A DNA stretch of 64,000 nt from Streptomyces sp. NBC_00285. GTDB lineage: Bacteria; Actinomycetota; Actinomycetes; Streptomycetales; Streptomycetaceae. The notes beneath the pieces were generated by a model. The model searched no databases, had not been told where the DNA came from, and saw only the letters and a program-made list of their open reading frames with translations. The DNA lies in NCBI RefSeq assembly GCF_036174265.1, contig NZ_CP108055.1:558001-622000 (forward strand), read 5' to 3'. Position numbers and translations under genes: made by a program. Of this stretch, positions 10,384 through 18,897 are shown piece after piece. Position 1 is the stretch's first letter. Every line of letters starts with the position of its first letter.

Positions 10384-11886
10384 CTAGCGGGAACGCCTGC
10401 GGCGCCGCAGGACGAGGATCGTGCCGGCCAGCAGGGCGGCCCCGATCGCCGCGGTGGTGACGAGTGCCGTGTGATCCGTGCCGGTGGCGGGCTGTGTGCC
10501 GAAGGTGAAGGTGACGGTGTCGTTCGAGGTGTGCGGGTCGTGGAGGGGGATGCCGGCCGGGCCAGGGCGTACGGTCACCGTGCCCTTGGCGCCGTCGTAG
10601 TCCTTGTCCGTCTTCACCGACAGCCCGAACTCCTGACTCCCGCCGACCGCGATGCCGTACGGCACGGTGCACACGTAACGCCGGTGTCCCGCCTCGAAAG
10701 GCGCCGTTCCGGTGTCGCCGTTCCGGAGGAGGCAGGGGCCGTACACGCTGTCCTCCGACTCCGCGTGTCTGTAGTCGGTCGCGACCGTGTGCTTCGGCAG
10801 GACGACGTCGACCACGGCGACGGACTCGTGGTCGGTCCCGTACACGGAGGCCGGGCCGTGGTTCACGGCGTCGAGGGCCAGCGTCCATTCACCCGCCCCG
10901 GCGGCGCGCTTCGCGGTGGCCGTGGCCGCCAGATCCGCGGAGTTGTCGGCCGAGACACCGACTTGGCCCTGCGTGCCACGCTCGAACCCGTCTCCGGCCC
11001 CGGACGCGGGCACCAGCGTGAGCGCCGGACCGGTGCCCGGCTCGGGGCCCGTGCCGGGCCGCTCGCCGGGCTTCAGGAACTCGACCCAGTAGTGGGTCAC
11101 GCTGGTCATGACGTGCTCGCCGACCGTGGCGGTCAGTGGACTGCTCAGCTCCACTGTGGCGCCCGCCGCCACGGGGGCCTTGAACACGCAGGTGACGGAC
11201 GTCCGGCCGTCGGGCGCGACGAGGTCGGAGCCGACGCTGTAGCCGCAGTTGGAGAACTTCCGGTCGAAGGCCAGACCGCCCGCCGACTCCCAGCGCAGCA
11301 CGACGCGCCGGTCGGTGGCCAGGTCGCCGGTGTTGCGGAGCCGGAGCGGTAGGCGGATCCGGGACCCGGGACTGACGTGCGTCATGGCGGGCACTTTGCC
11401 GACGACCAGCTCGGGGATGCCGACGATCACCTTCGCCCGCGCGGTTGCGTGGGTCCCGCGGCCGGCGGAGGCGGTGTACAGAATCGTGCCGGTGGCACCG
11501 AGGGCTGCGCCCGTCTTCGCCTGCACGGTGAAGTCCAGGTTCGTCGGCTGGGAGGTGTCCTGGTTGGCGCAGGAGAAGACCCGCCCGTGGGCCGTGCACC
11601 TCGGGTCGGCGACCACCACGCGTGCGATGCCTGCCAGGCCTCGGGCATCGATGACGAGCGTCAGGTCCGCGGGCGCGGGCAGATCCACCGCGGGGTCGGA
11701 GAAACCCCAGACTACGTGGACCGTCTGGGCGGCCGATCCCACGTTGAGCTGCTTGTCAGCCTCGATCGTCGTGCGGCCCTTCGTGGGAAGGGGAGACGGA
11801 TCGACGGCCACGGCGGTCGCGCCGGACGCCAGGACGAGCAGCACGGCGGCGAGCGCCGCCCCGAACGCCGTGTGGTGGGAAGTCAT
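10384..11886 (-). CDS. Large cell-surface protein with C-terminal membrane anchor, function unknown
   Basis: A 500-residue exported protein. Residues 1-30 form a signal peptide; near the end a single hydrophobic segment (AIGAALLAGTILVL) is followed by an Arg-rich tail, so the bulk of the protein faces outside. The body is rich in beta-strand patterns resembling repeated Ig-like or DUF11/CARDB-type domains (LRLRNTGDLATDRRVVL, LDAVNHGPASVYG), with paired cysteines. No LPXTG sorting motif is visible. Such proteins are usually structural or adhesive, but nothing here gives a specific role. It points toward the fucosidase gene and is separated from the AraC-type gene by about 170 bases. Confidence 0.75.
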   Translation of the reverse strand: MTSHHTAFGAALAAVLLVLASGATAVAVDPSPLPTKGRTTIEADKQLNVGSAAQTVHVVWGFSDPAVDLPAPADLTLVIDARGLAGIARVVVADPRCTAHGRVFSCANQDTSQPTNLDFTVQAKTGAALGATGTILYTASAGRGTHATARAKVIVGIPELVVGKVPAMTHVSPGSRIRLPLRLRNTGDLATDRRVVLRWESAGGLAFDRKFSNCGYSVGSDLVAPDGRTSVTCVFKAPVAAGATVELSSPLTATVGEHVMTSVTHYWVEFLKPGERPGTGPEPGTGPALTLVPASGAGDGFERGTQGQVGVSADNSADLAATATAKRAAGAGEWTLALDAVNHGPASVYGTDHESVAVVDVVLPKHTVATDYRHAESEDSVYGPCLLRNGDTGTAPFEAGHRRYVCTVPYGIAVGGSQEFGLSVKTDKDYDGAKGTVTVRPGPAGIPLHDPHTSNDTVTFTFGTQPATGTDHTALVTTAAIGAALLAGTILVLRRRRRSR

Positions 11887-12026
11887 GCACGTTTCGATGC
11901 GCGAGCCCTCCCGAAGGTTGCCCGCGCACGGCGTCCGGGTCGCCTCCTCGCCGTCGGACCCGCGCCGTCAAGTCCACCGGCCGGGCTCCATGTTGAACGG
12001 CGAGCTGGTCGATGTGGTGGTGGGCC

Positions 12027-12058
12027 GGCTGAAGACCGGCGCACACCCGCCTTCAGCC
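12027..12058 (-). terminator. Inverted repeat at the end of the AraC-type gene
   Basis: GGCTGAAG (12027-12034) and CTTCAGCC (12051-12058) are perfectly complementary and flank a 16-base loop. The repeat overlaps the stop codon of the minus-strand regulator. A plausible but modest terminator. Confidence 0.45.
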
Positions 12059-13042
12059 CCGCCGCCTGGCCGGGCCCTGCTGGTTCCGCCGCCGGTAGTC
12101 GCCCGGTGGGGTGCCGTACGCGGTCTTGAAGGCCCGGCTGAAGTCCGCCGCACACGTGAAGCCCCACCGTGCCCCCACCGCGTGGACGGGCAGCTCGGCG
12201 AGGCGGGGGTCCAGGAGATCGCGGCGGCAACGCTCCAGTCTGCGGTGCCGGATCCACTCGCTCACCGTCGTCCCCTGGGGCAGAAAGAGCCGGTGCAACT
12301 GGCGTACGGAAATGTGGTGTGCGGCGGCGACGAGGGAGGGTGACAGCTGCGCGGTGCCGAGCCGGCGTTCGATGAAGGCATTGATACTGACCAGCAGCGC
12401 GCGCTGACGGCTCTCGGGCGGGACCGCGTTACCTGTCTCCGTGCGATGAGCCAGCACCGCCGTGGCAAGGTCCAGGACCACCGTGCCCAGCCGTACGGTG
12501 TCCTGCGGGCGGTATGACTCCGACTCGGCGACCATGCGTACCAACAACTGCGCAAGGAGCCCCCCGAGCCCCGAATCCCCGGCCATCGGCGCCGCAAGCA
12601 GCCGGTCGACCTTCGCCCGTGGCAGGGGCAGCGCGGTTCTCGGTATGCCCACGGTGATCGTCTCGACCGCGCCCCTGTCAGGCAGCATCCAGGACTCGTA
12701 CGGGTGCGAGGAGTCGTTCAGCACGAGGTCCCCCACCTCCGGTGCGACCTCGAGCCCGCCTTGCGCCATGGTCCGCTGTCCCTGCAGTGTCACGGCCAGC
12801 TGGTACTGATCCGGATCGAGCCTGCGCACATGCACCGGCGTGCGCAGCACCCGCAGCGCCGGAAGCCTCAGCGTCGCCACATGCACCGGTCCGGCCTGCA
12901 ACACCCTGGCCACGCCGTGGAAGTCGGCGGCTTGATCGCTGCTGACCACCGACGGCAGATACGACTGGGTGATCATCTCGCGCCAGCGGTCGAATCTCTC
13001 GCCCGGCGGCCACTCGTCACTGCTGTACACCGTTTCGAACAC
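12053..13042 (-). CDS. AraC-family transcriptional regulator
   Basis: DNA-binding regulator with an N-terminal AraC_binding_2-type sensor domain (about residues 20-190; ERFDRWREMI, DPDQYQLAVTLQGQ) and a C-terminal double helix-turn-helix (about 225-325; ending RWGFTCAADFSRAFKTAYGTPPGDYR). The open frame extends to 13165 but the upstream residues do not resemble the family, so I prefer the GTG at 13042, which has a G-rich ribosome-binding site; the GTG at 13051 is equally possible. It is divergent from a small secreted protein gene, its most obvious candidate target. The inducer is unknown. Confidence 0.85.
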   Translation of the reverse strand: MFETVYSSDEWPPGERFDRWREMITQSYLPSVVSSDQAADFHGVARVLQAGPVHVATLRLPALRVLRTPVHVRRLDPDQYQLAVTLQGQRTMAQGGLEVAPEVGDLVLNDSSHPYESWMLPDRGAVETITVGIPRTALPLPRAKVDRLLAAPMAGDSGLGGLLAQLLVRMVAESESYRPQDTVRLGTVVLDLATAVLAHRTETGNAVPPESRQRALLVSINAFIERRLGTAQLSPSLVAAAHHISVRQLHRLFLPQGTTVSEWIRHRRLERCRRDLLDPRLAELPVHAVGARWGFTCAADFSRAFKTAYGTPPGDYRRRNQQGPARRRG

Positions 13043-13224
13043 GTGCAGCACCCCCGTGGGCCGACATTCTGGCCCTCTGTTCGACCTTGTGGTGAGGCAC
13101 ATTCCGGCCTGGCGCGCAGTGCCAACCAGCCGTCGCTGGCTGATAACGCCCCCACGCACCGCCACGCCATAACGTCAGCCCGGCAAACGACCGTTCGACT
13201 GTTCGTGAGTGAGAGGGGACCTGC

Positions 13225-13626
13225 GTGTTGCGCAACGTTTCACACCGCCGTCCGCTGCGGCTGTTCGTGTCCGTCCTGACCACCGGCCTGATGATGTTCG
13301 GCATGACCGTGGCCGTCGCACCGTCGGCCTCAGCGGCAGCCTGTACCACCTGGAACCCCAGCGCGAACGGCGAGGGGGCCGGAAGCATCACCATATCCAC
13401 CCACCTCAAGAACAGCGACTACTCCGGATGCGACAACCTCGCCTCGATCTCGGCCGGCGAGTGGGTATGGGTCCGCTGTCTCAAGTGGAACAGCGCCACC
13501 TCGCACTGGTGGGTGTACCTCCGGACCGACGTGGGCTCGCACTACGGCTGGACGTCGTTGGACAACTTCAACACCGTCGCCTATGACGACGACGGCGACG
13601 GCGCCGTCGAGTACGCCTATTGCTGA
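13225..13626 (+). CDS. Small secreted protein of unknown function
   Basis: 133-residue protein with a clear Sec signal peptide cleaved near ASAAA (residue about 39). The mature part of about 95 residues is rich in Trp, Tyr and Asp, has four Cys residues, and ends with an acidic DDDGDG stretch that could bind calcium. The GTG start is preceded by GAGAGGGG. It resembles the many small secreted proteins of Streptomyces but I recognise no family. It is divergent from the AraC-type regulator. Confidence 0.7.
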   Translation: MLRNVSHRRPLRLFVSVLTTGLMMFGMTVAVAPSASAAACTTWNPSANGEGAGSITISTHLKNSDYSGCDNLASISAGEWVWVRCLKWNSATSHWWVYLRTDVGSHYGWTSLDNFNTVAYDDDGDGAVEYAYC

Positions 13627-13868
13627 TACCGCATCAGGCAACGCGCCTTCCTGACCGTCTTGCGTAGGCGTTCACACGACCACGTGGTGAACCGATGACG
13701 GACCCCGTACGGCCGGGTGCATGCCTCCCGCCGACGGGGTCTCCGTCTTGCGACCCGACCCCCATGTCCGAGTGACGATCCACGCAAGGGCCCCCTCGAA
13801 TGCAGGCCGGTGCGAAGACGGCTTCGGTCACATCGTGGAAAGCCGCACCATGGGCCTGCGAACCGGGT
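13627..13868. other. Intergenic gap between convergent genes
   Basis: About 240 bases between the small secreted protein gene and the end of the minus-strand redox operon. I see no gene and no strong hairpin. Confidence 0.4.
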
Positions 13869-14282
13869 TCAACGCTGAGCCGTGCGAGGACCGTTGTACT
13901 GCTGCGCGGTGACCGGCTCGGCCCAGGTGGTCTCGGCGGTGCCGTCGCCCGTGCCCTCCCACATGGCGAGGTGCTCCATGAACCGGTCGGGGGTGGCGCC
14001 GTGCCAGTGTTCCTCGCCGGGCGGGCAGGCGACGGTCTGGCCGGGGTGGGCTTCGAGGATCGTGCCTTCGCGGGTGCCGATCAGAGCTGTCCCGGAGACG
14101 ACGTGCAGGGTCTGGCCCAGGGCGTGGGAGTGCCAGTTGGTGTGGGCGCCCGGTGCGAAGCGGACCATGTTGGCGCGTATCCGGGACGGCTCCTGGCCGG
14201 CCACGATGACGTCCCACCACACGTCGCCGGTGAACCAGTCCGCGGGCGCCTTGCTGCTGGGCTGCTGCTCGATGAACTCCAT
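13869..14282 (-). CDS. Cupin-domain protein
   Basis: Single-domain cupin of 137 residues. The metal-binding pattern is visible: HTNWHSHALGQTLHVV (G-X5-HXH-type first motif) and PPGEEHWHGATP (second motif). These small cupins are often carbon-source or quinone-linked and accompany SDR and alcohol dehydrogenase genes. It is the last gene of the minus-strand operon, 30 bases after the SDR stop, with GAGGGAG before the ATG. An enzymatic role such as decarboxylation or dioxygenation is possible but cannot be assigned. Confidence 0.82.
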   Translation of the reverse strand: MEFIEQQPSSKAPADWFTGDVWWDVIVAGQEPSRIRANMVRFAPGAHTNWHSHALGQTLHVVSGTALIGTREGTILEAHPGQTVACPPGEEHWHGATPDRFMEHLAMWEGTGDGTAETTWAEPVTAQQYNGPRTAQR

Positions 14283-14312
14283 GGGCGCTGCTCCCTCTCG
14301 TTTCGTGTGTCT

Positions 14313-15080
14313 TTAGCGGGCGACGTAGCCGCCGTCGACGGGGAGGGCCACACCGACGACGAAGCTTGCGCCGGGACTGCACAGCCACACGACCGCCTGG
14401 GCGATCTCCTCGGCGGTGCCGAGGCGGTTGATGGGCTGGTTGGCCTCGGCCTCGGCACGGTCGAGTTCTCCCTTGGCGATCATGTCGCTGACCATGGGGG
14501 TGTCAATGGTGCCGGGGCAGACGGCGTTGACGCGGATGCCGCGTGGGGCGTACTCGAGGGCCGCGCTCGTGGTCAGGCCGATCACGCCGTGCTTGGAGGC
14601 ATGGTAGGAGGCGCGGCCGGGGAGGCCGACGAGTCCGCCCAGGGAGGAGCAGTTGACGATGGCTCCGCTGCCCTGGGCCCGCATGTGCCGCAGCTCGTGC
14701 TTCATGCAGGCCCACACGCCCCGCAGGTTGATGGCGTTGACCCGGTCGAACCGGTCGGCGGGTTCGTCGGCCGCGTCGCTGGCCGGGATCTGTATGCCCG
14801 CGTTGTTGTAGGCCATGTCGAGACGGCCGAGGGTCGCGACCGTTCCGTCGACCGCGGCGGCGACCTGGTCCTCGTCGGTGACGTCGCAGGTGAGGGCGAG
14901 GACGCGGTGGCCTGCCTCGGTGAGCTCCTTCGCGGCTGTGTTCAGGGCGGCTTCGTCGACGTCGGTGAGGGCGACGGCGGCACCCGAGGCGGCGAAGGCC
15001 CGTGCGGTCGCCAGGCCCATGCCGGAGCCGGCTCCGGTGACGAGGGCGACCTGGCCGGTGAAGTCGTAGCGGGGGTTCAT
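14313..15080 (-). CDS. Short-chain dehydrogenase/reductase (classical SDR)
   Basis: NAD(P)-dependent oxidoreductase of 255 residues. It has the N-terminal TGAGSGMG cofactor motif (residues 15-22), NNAG near residue 90, the catalytic Ser (NCSSLGG) and the YHASK motif with catalytic Tyr and Lys near residue 160. Asp in the position LTDVD after the second strand suggests NAD(H) preference, as in the glucose 1-dehydrogenase-like group. It is the fifth gene of the six-gene redox/efflux operon and is preceded by GAGAGGA. The substrate is unknown. Confidence 0.88.
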   Translation of the reverse strand: MNPRYDFTGQVALVTGAGSGMGLATARAFAASGAAVALTDVDEAALNTAAKELTEAGHRVLALTCDVTDEDQVAAAVDGTVATLGRLDMAYNNAGIQIPASDAADEPADRFDRVNAINLRGVWACMKHELRHMRAQGSGAIVNCSSLGGLVGLPGRASYHASKHGVIGLTTSAALEYAPRGIRVNAVCPGTIDTPMVSDMIAKGELDRAEAEANQPINRLGTAEEIAQAVVWLCSPGASFVVGVALPVDGGYVAR

Positions 15081-15119
15081 GTCGGGGCATTCCTCTCGGA
15101 AGGTGTTCGGGCTGTGCCG

Positions 15120-16376
15120 TCAGCGAGGAGCGGGCGTTTCGGACGGCTCGTCGGCCGGTGAGCGGACGGCGGTTGTGCGCTGCGCCACGATCCGCGGCTT
15201 CCGCGCAGGGCCGCGGACCACCAGGGCGGCCAGCGGGAGCAGGGTGAGGGCCGCGATCACGGTTCCCACCAGGGGTGGCCCGGTCAGGCCGAGCGAGGAG
15301 TTCAGGGCGGTACCCGCGAGCGCGGACCCGGCGGCGATCCCGGTGTTGAACGCTGAGGTGGTCAAGGAGGAGGTCAGCGTGGGGGCGTGGCCGGCGAAGC
15401 GGACGGCGAGCGCGGTGACGATCGGGTTGACCGTGAATCCGGTCAGCCCCATGAGGAAGACCAGCGCAATGACGGCAACCGGGTTGGCGGACAGCGGGAT
15501 CATCAGGAGAAGCACCAGTGCCGTGGCCGCGGCGGCGGTGAGGGTGGTGGCCATGGGGTGTCGGTCGCCCAGGCGGCCGCCGATGGTGGTGCCGCCCAGG
15601 GCGCCGACCCCGAAGGCGATGAGGACCAGCGGTACAGCGCCCTCGGGGATGCCGGCGCGGTCGGTCAGCAGCGGGGTGATGTAGCTGTAGGTCGCCAGGA
15701 CGCCGCCCATGATCAGCATGGCGGCGCTCAGCGCCAGCCACAGCCGGCCTTGGCGCAGGGCCCTGAGTTCGGCGCGCGGGGAGACGTGGGGGCGCTGGTC
15801 CCGTGCGGGGATGAAACGGCCGATGAAGACGGCGGCGAGGGCTGAGAGCACGGCCAGGGCCCAGAAGGGGCCGCGCCAGCCGATGAACTGGCCGACGAAG
15901 GAGCCGACGGGCACTCCGATGACGTTGGCGAGGGTCAGGCCGCCGATCATGAGGCCCATGGCGCGGGCGGAGGCCGCGGGGCCCGCGGCGGCGGTGGCGA
16001 TGACCGCGCCGACGGACCAGAACGCGCCTGTGGCCAGGGCGGTGATGACCCGGGCGGCCAGGACGACGGTGAAGGAGGTGCTGAGGGCGGCCACGACGTG
16101 TCCGAGGGAGAACACGGCCAGGGCCAGGGTCAGTGTCCGGCGCTGGGGCAGGCGCAGAGTGGCCAGGGCCATGGTCGGCGATCCGATGATCATGCCGATG
16201 GCGAAAGCGGTGATCAGCAGGCCGGCTCGGGAGGTACTGACGCCGAGGTCGGTGGACAGCTCCGGCAGCAGTCCGGCGATGACGAACTCGGTGGTTCCCA
16301 TCAGGAACGTGCCGGCCGCGAGCACCCAGACGACGGTGGGGAGCTTGGGGAGGGTGGTCCCGGATGCGGAGGGCAT
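15120..16376 (-). CDS. MFS efflux transporter (DHA1 / Cmx-AraJ-like)
   Basis: 418-residue membrane transporter with about 12 hydrophobic segments. The start resembles the Cmx/CmrA/AraJ group (WVLAAGTFLMGTTEFVIAGLLPEL). After the first segments there is the expected loop before helix 3, and a middle basic loop near residue 200 (PARDQRPHVSPRAELRALRQGR). These are proton-driven exporters of drugs, sugars or small metabolites. Its place inside a dehydrogenase operon under an XRE regulator suggests export of a toxic small molecule or its reduced product. The specific cargo is unknown. Confidence 0.87.
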   Translation of the reverse strand: MPSASGTTLPKLPTVVWVLAAGTFLMGTTEFVIAGLLPELSTDLGVSTSRAGLLITAFAIGMIIGSPTMALATLRLPQRRTLTLALAVFSLGHVVAALSTSFTVVLAARVITALATGAFWSVGAVIATAAAGPAASARAMGLMIGGLTLANVIGVPVGSFVGQFIGWRGPFWALAVLSALAAVFIGRFIPARDQRPHVSPRAELRALRQGRLWLALSAAMLIMGGVLATYSYITPLLTDRAGIPEGAVPLVLIAFGVGALGGTTIGGRLGDRHPMATTLTAAAATALVLLLMIPLSANPVAVIALVFLMGLTGFTVNPIVTALAVRFAGHAPTLTSSLTTSAFNTGIAAGSALAGTALNSSLGLTGPPLVGTVIAALTLLPLAALVVRGPARKPRIVAQRTTAVRSPADEPSETPAPR

Positions 16377-16436
16377 GCGTGTTCTGGCTCCTTGAGCGGT
16401 GCGGGTCGGGCGAGCGGTATCGGGTTCGGGTTCGGG

Positions 16437-16961
16437 TCAGGAGGCTGTTTCGATCGTGACCTTGTCGGCGGTGGCGAGACGTGCGATGCCGGTTTCCGCC
16501 ACCCGGCCGAGGATGACCAGGCCGGCGGCGGGTTCGGGGGCGCCGTCGCGGTAGAAGACGGCCAGGTTGCCCCAGGGGGCGTAGTAGGCGAGGTCTCCGG
16601 CCCTGCCTGCGGCGGCCTCCGGCGCGCCGGACGTGGACAGCCCCCGGGGCAGGTCGGCGATCCGCTCCGTGCGGTGGAAGTCGCTCAGGTTCAGGGTGAG
16701 CGGGAGGAGGGTGGCGAAGTCGCGCGCGGTGGCGCTGCCGTTCAAGGTGGCGTCGGTCTGGCGGCCGTCGACGGTGAGGCGGATGTTCATGGAGGTGGTC
16801 CTGCCGGGATTGGGGGGTGCCGGGGCTGACGTCGTTGTCCGCGCCGGGGACTTCGGGGGTGCGGAGGACTGCGGGGTGTCGTGGGCGCAGGCGGCAACGG
16901 TCAGCAGCAGCGCGGTGGCCGTGACGGCGCGGCCCAGGGCGGAGCGGGCGGCCGGGGTCAT
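16437..16961 (-). CDS. Lipoprotein with cyclophilin-like fold domain
   Basis: 174-residue lipoprotein. The start at 16961 gives a short basic N-terminus, a hydrophobic run and a lipobox (TVAAC, Cys about 24), followed by a Ser/Pro/Thr-rich linker. The domain at about residues 60-174 (IRLTVDGRQTDATLNGSATARD, then APWGNLAVFYRDG and LVILGRV) matches the small bacterial cyclophilin-like family. A longer open frame upstream would overlap the neighbouring SDR. Cyclophilin-like proteins of this type commonly sit with SDR, flavodoxin and MFS genes; no catalytic role is established to my knowledge. It starts 17 bases after the upstream SDR stop. Confidence 0.82.
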   Translation of the reverse strand: MTPAARSALGRAVTATALLLTVAACAHDTPQSSAPPKSPARTTTSAPAPPNPGRTTSMNIRLTVDGRQTDATLNGSATARDFATLLPLTLNLSDFHRTERIADLPRGLSTSGAPEAAAGRAGDLAYYAPWGNLAVFYRDGAPEPAAGLVILGRVAETGIARLATADKVTIETAS

Positions 16962-16977
16962 GGGATCGTCCCGGGGT

Positions 16978-17643
16978 TCAGTTGGGCAGGGGCTCGGCGT
17001 AGTGGCGGAAGCCGTCACGCTCGGTGTGGAGGGTGTACAGACGCTCGGCCAGGACGGTGGGGCTGCTGTGTTCGGCATCGGGCCGGATCGCTCCGGGGAT
17101 GATCAGCTGGGCGGCGTGGATGTTCTCGGCCGCGAGTGTGTCGTGCAGCATGCGGGCGTAGGCGCTCTCGGCGGCGAAGGCGACGGAGGTCCCGGCGACG
17201 TTCGGGTTGGGACGCACGGCGCTGGCTCCGTTGACGAACAGCAGGGTGCCGCGGCCGAGGGCGCGCATGCCGGGCAAAACGGCGTTCACCGCGGCGACGG
17301 GTGCCTTGACGGAGAAGGAGAGGGGGGCGTCGAGGTCGTCGGCCCCGGTGTCGAGGACCGGCTTCATGAAGTCGGCGCGCGGCACGGGGCTGAACTGGAG
17401 AATCTCGATGGGCCCCAGGGTGGCCGCGGCCGCGTGCAGGGCCGTGGTCAGGGACTCGATGTCGAGGACGTCGGCGGTGAAGCCGCCGGCCTGGACGCCG
17501 TCGCGGGCCAGTTCAGCCACGAGGCCGTCCAGGTGTTCCGCGCCGCGGGAGATGAGGGCGACGGTGTGGCCGGCGGATCCGAAACGGCGGGCGGTTGCCA
17601 GCCCGAGGCCCGGGCCGGCGCCGATGAGGGCGAAGGTGGTCAC
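16978..17643 (-). CDS. Short-chain dehydrogenase/reductase
   Basis: 221-residue SDR with a clear Rossmann start (ALIGAGPGLGLATARRFG). The NNAG and YXXXK motifs are not canonical: the region around residues 105-160 reads ILQFSPV and VAFAAESAYARM, which resembles the atypical SDRs annotated as NADP-binding without secure catalytic residues. It is the second gene of the minus-strand redox operon, between the zinc alcohol dehydrogenase and the lipoprotein. The substrate is unknown. Confidence 0.82.
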   Translation of the reverse strand: MTTFALIGAGPGLGLATARRFGSAGHTVALISRGAEHLDGLVAELARDGVQAGGFTADVLDIESLTTALHAAAATLGPIEILQFSPVPRADFMKPVLDTGADDLDAPLSFSVKAPVAAVNAVLPGMRALGRGTLLFVNGASAVRPNPNVAGTSVAFAAESAYARMLHDTLAAENIHAAQLIIPGAIRPDAEHSSPTVLAERLYTLHTERDGFRHYAEPLPN

Positions 17644-17725
17644 GGTCAGTCGACTCCTTGGCAGGCGGGCGGTTCCGTACCGGGCATGGTGTCCGGCGTC
17701 GGAGAGTGGACGGTGTGAGGTGCGG

Positions 17726-18742
17726 TCAGGGTGTGAGGAGGGTTTTGATGGCGCGTCGCTCGTCCATCGCCTTGTAACCCTCGGCGACCTGCTCCAGGGG
17801 GAGGGTGAGGTCGAAGACCCTGCCCGGGTTGATGCGGCCCGTCAGGACGCGGTCGATCAGGTCGGGCAGGTAGGCGCGTACGGGCGCGGGACCGCCACGC
17901 AGGCCGACGTGCGAGAAGAACAGCTCCTGGCCGTCCACGGCGACGTCGTGGGGCACACCTACGAAGCCGACGTTGCCGCCGGGCCGGGTGGAGTGCAGGG
18001 CCTGCCGCATGGACTCGGGGGTGCCGACGCACTCCAGGACGGAGTCGGCGCCGATGCCACCGGTGAGGTCCTTGACGCGGGCGATGCCTTCGTCACCGCG
18101 TTCGCCGACGATGTCGGTCGCGCCGAACTCCAGGGCGAGCTTCTGGCGGGAGGCGTGGCGGCTCATCGCGATGATCCGCTCGGCGCCCAGTTCCCTGGCG
18201 GCGATGACTCCGCAGAGCCCTACCGCGCCGTCGCCGACGACAACGGCAGTCGAGCCCGGCTTGACCTCGGCGGCAACGGCCGCGTACCAGCCGGTGCCCA
18301 TCACATCGGAGACGGCGAGCAGGCTGGGCACGGACTCGTCGTCCGGGTGCTCGTCGGTGGCGACCAGGGTTCCCTGGGCGTTGGGGATACGGACGTACTC
18401 GGCCTGACAGGTACTCATGAACTCGCGGCGCACGCAGTTGGACTGCCAGCCGTTGCGGCAGTTCGCACAGGTGTTGTCCGAGGTCGCGAACGAGCCGACC
18501 ACGAACTGTCCCGGCCTTACATCGGTGACCTCGCTGCCGACCTCCTCCACCACACCGACGTACTCGTGACCCATCGGGTGAGGTTCGTCGACCGGCTCCG
18601 CCCCGCGATAGGGCCACAGGTCCGACCCGCACACGCACGTGGCGACCGTACGGATCACCGCATCGGTCGACTGGAGAATCTTGGGGTCGGCGAGTTCCTC
18701 GAAACGCACATCGCCGGGAGAGTGGATGACTGCTCCGCGCAT
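17726..18742 (-). CDS. Zinc-dependent alcohol dehydrogenase (MDR family)
   Basis: 338-residue medium-chain dehydrogenase, the first gene of the minus-strand redox operon. The catalytic zinc site is visible (VCGSDLWPY, GHEYVG) as is a structural-zinc cysteine set (NTCANCRNGWQSNC). The nucleotide-binding motif is VVGDGAVGLCG near residue 170. I start it at the ATG at 18742, which has AGGAGG at ideal spacing; the longer frame runs into the divergent promoter. Oxidation or reduction of an alcohol/aldehyde pair is expected; the neighbouring SDRs, cupin and exporter suggest a reactive-carbonyl or xenobiotic role (inference). Confidence 0.9.
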   Translation of the reverse strand: MRGAVIHSPGDVRFEELADPKILQSTDAVIRTVATCVCGSDLWPYRGAEPVDEPHPMGHEYVGVVEEVGSEVTDVRPGQFVVGSFATSDNTCANCRNGWQSNCVRREFMSTCQAEYVRIPNAQGTLVATDEHPDDESVPSLLAVSDVMGTGWYAAVAAEVKPGSTAVVVGDGAVGLCGVIAARELGAERIIAMSRHASRQKLALEFGATDIVGERGDEGIARVKDLTGGIGADSVLECVGTPESMRQALHSTRPGGNVGFVGVPHDVAVDGQELFFSHVGLRGGPAPVRAYLPDLIDRVLTGRINPGRVFDLTLPLEQVAEGYKAMDERRAIKTLLTP

Positions 18743-18822
18743 GATGGTGCCTCCTGCGATGGGGGAAATCTGGTCACCATCGACACTCACACGCGGCGGC
18801 TCGCAGCAAAAGCGGAGGGATT

Positions 18823-18858
18823 CATCCTGGGAGGGGAACATCCTGGGAGAGAATTCTC
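18823..18858. promoter_or_regulatory. Direct repeats and palindrome in the XRE/redox-operon promoter
   Basis: CATCCTGGGAG occurs twice, at 18823-18833 and 18839-18849, 16 bases apart. The second copy runs into a 10-bp palindrome, GAGAATTCTC, at 18849-18858. The cluster lies between the divergent starts at 18742 and 18898, the expected place for an operator of the neighbouring XRE regulator. Confidence 0.55.
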
Positions 18859-18897
18859 CCCCTTTCCCGGAGTGCCATCAGTGCCATGCTGGGCAGC

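Noticed and set aside
8039..10888. 949-codon minus-strand open frame opposite the fucosidase
   Set aside because: Antisense shadow of a high-GC gene; no domain, no ribosome-binding site, low-complexity translation.
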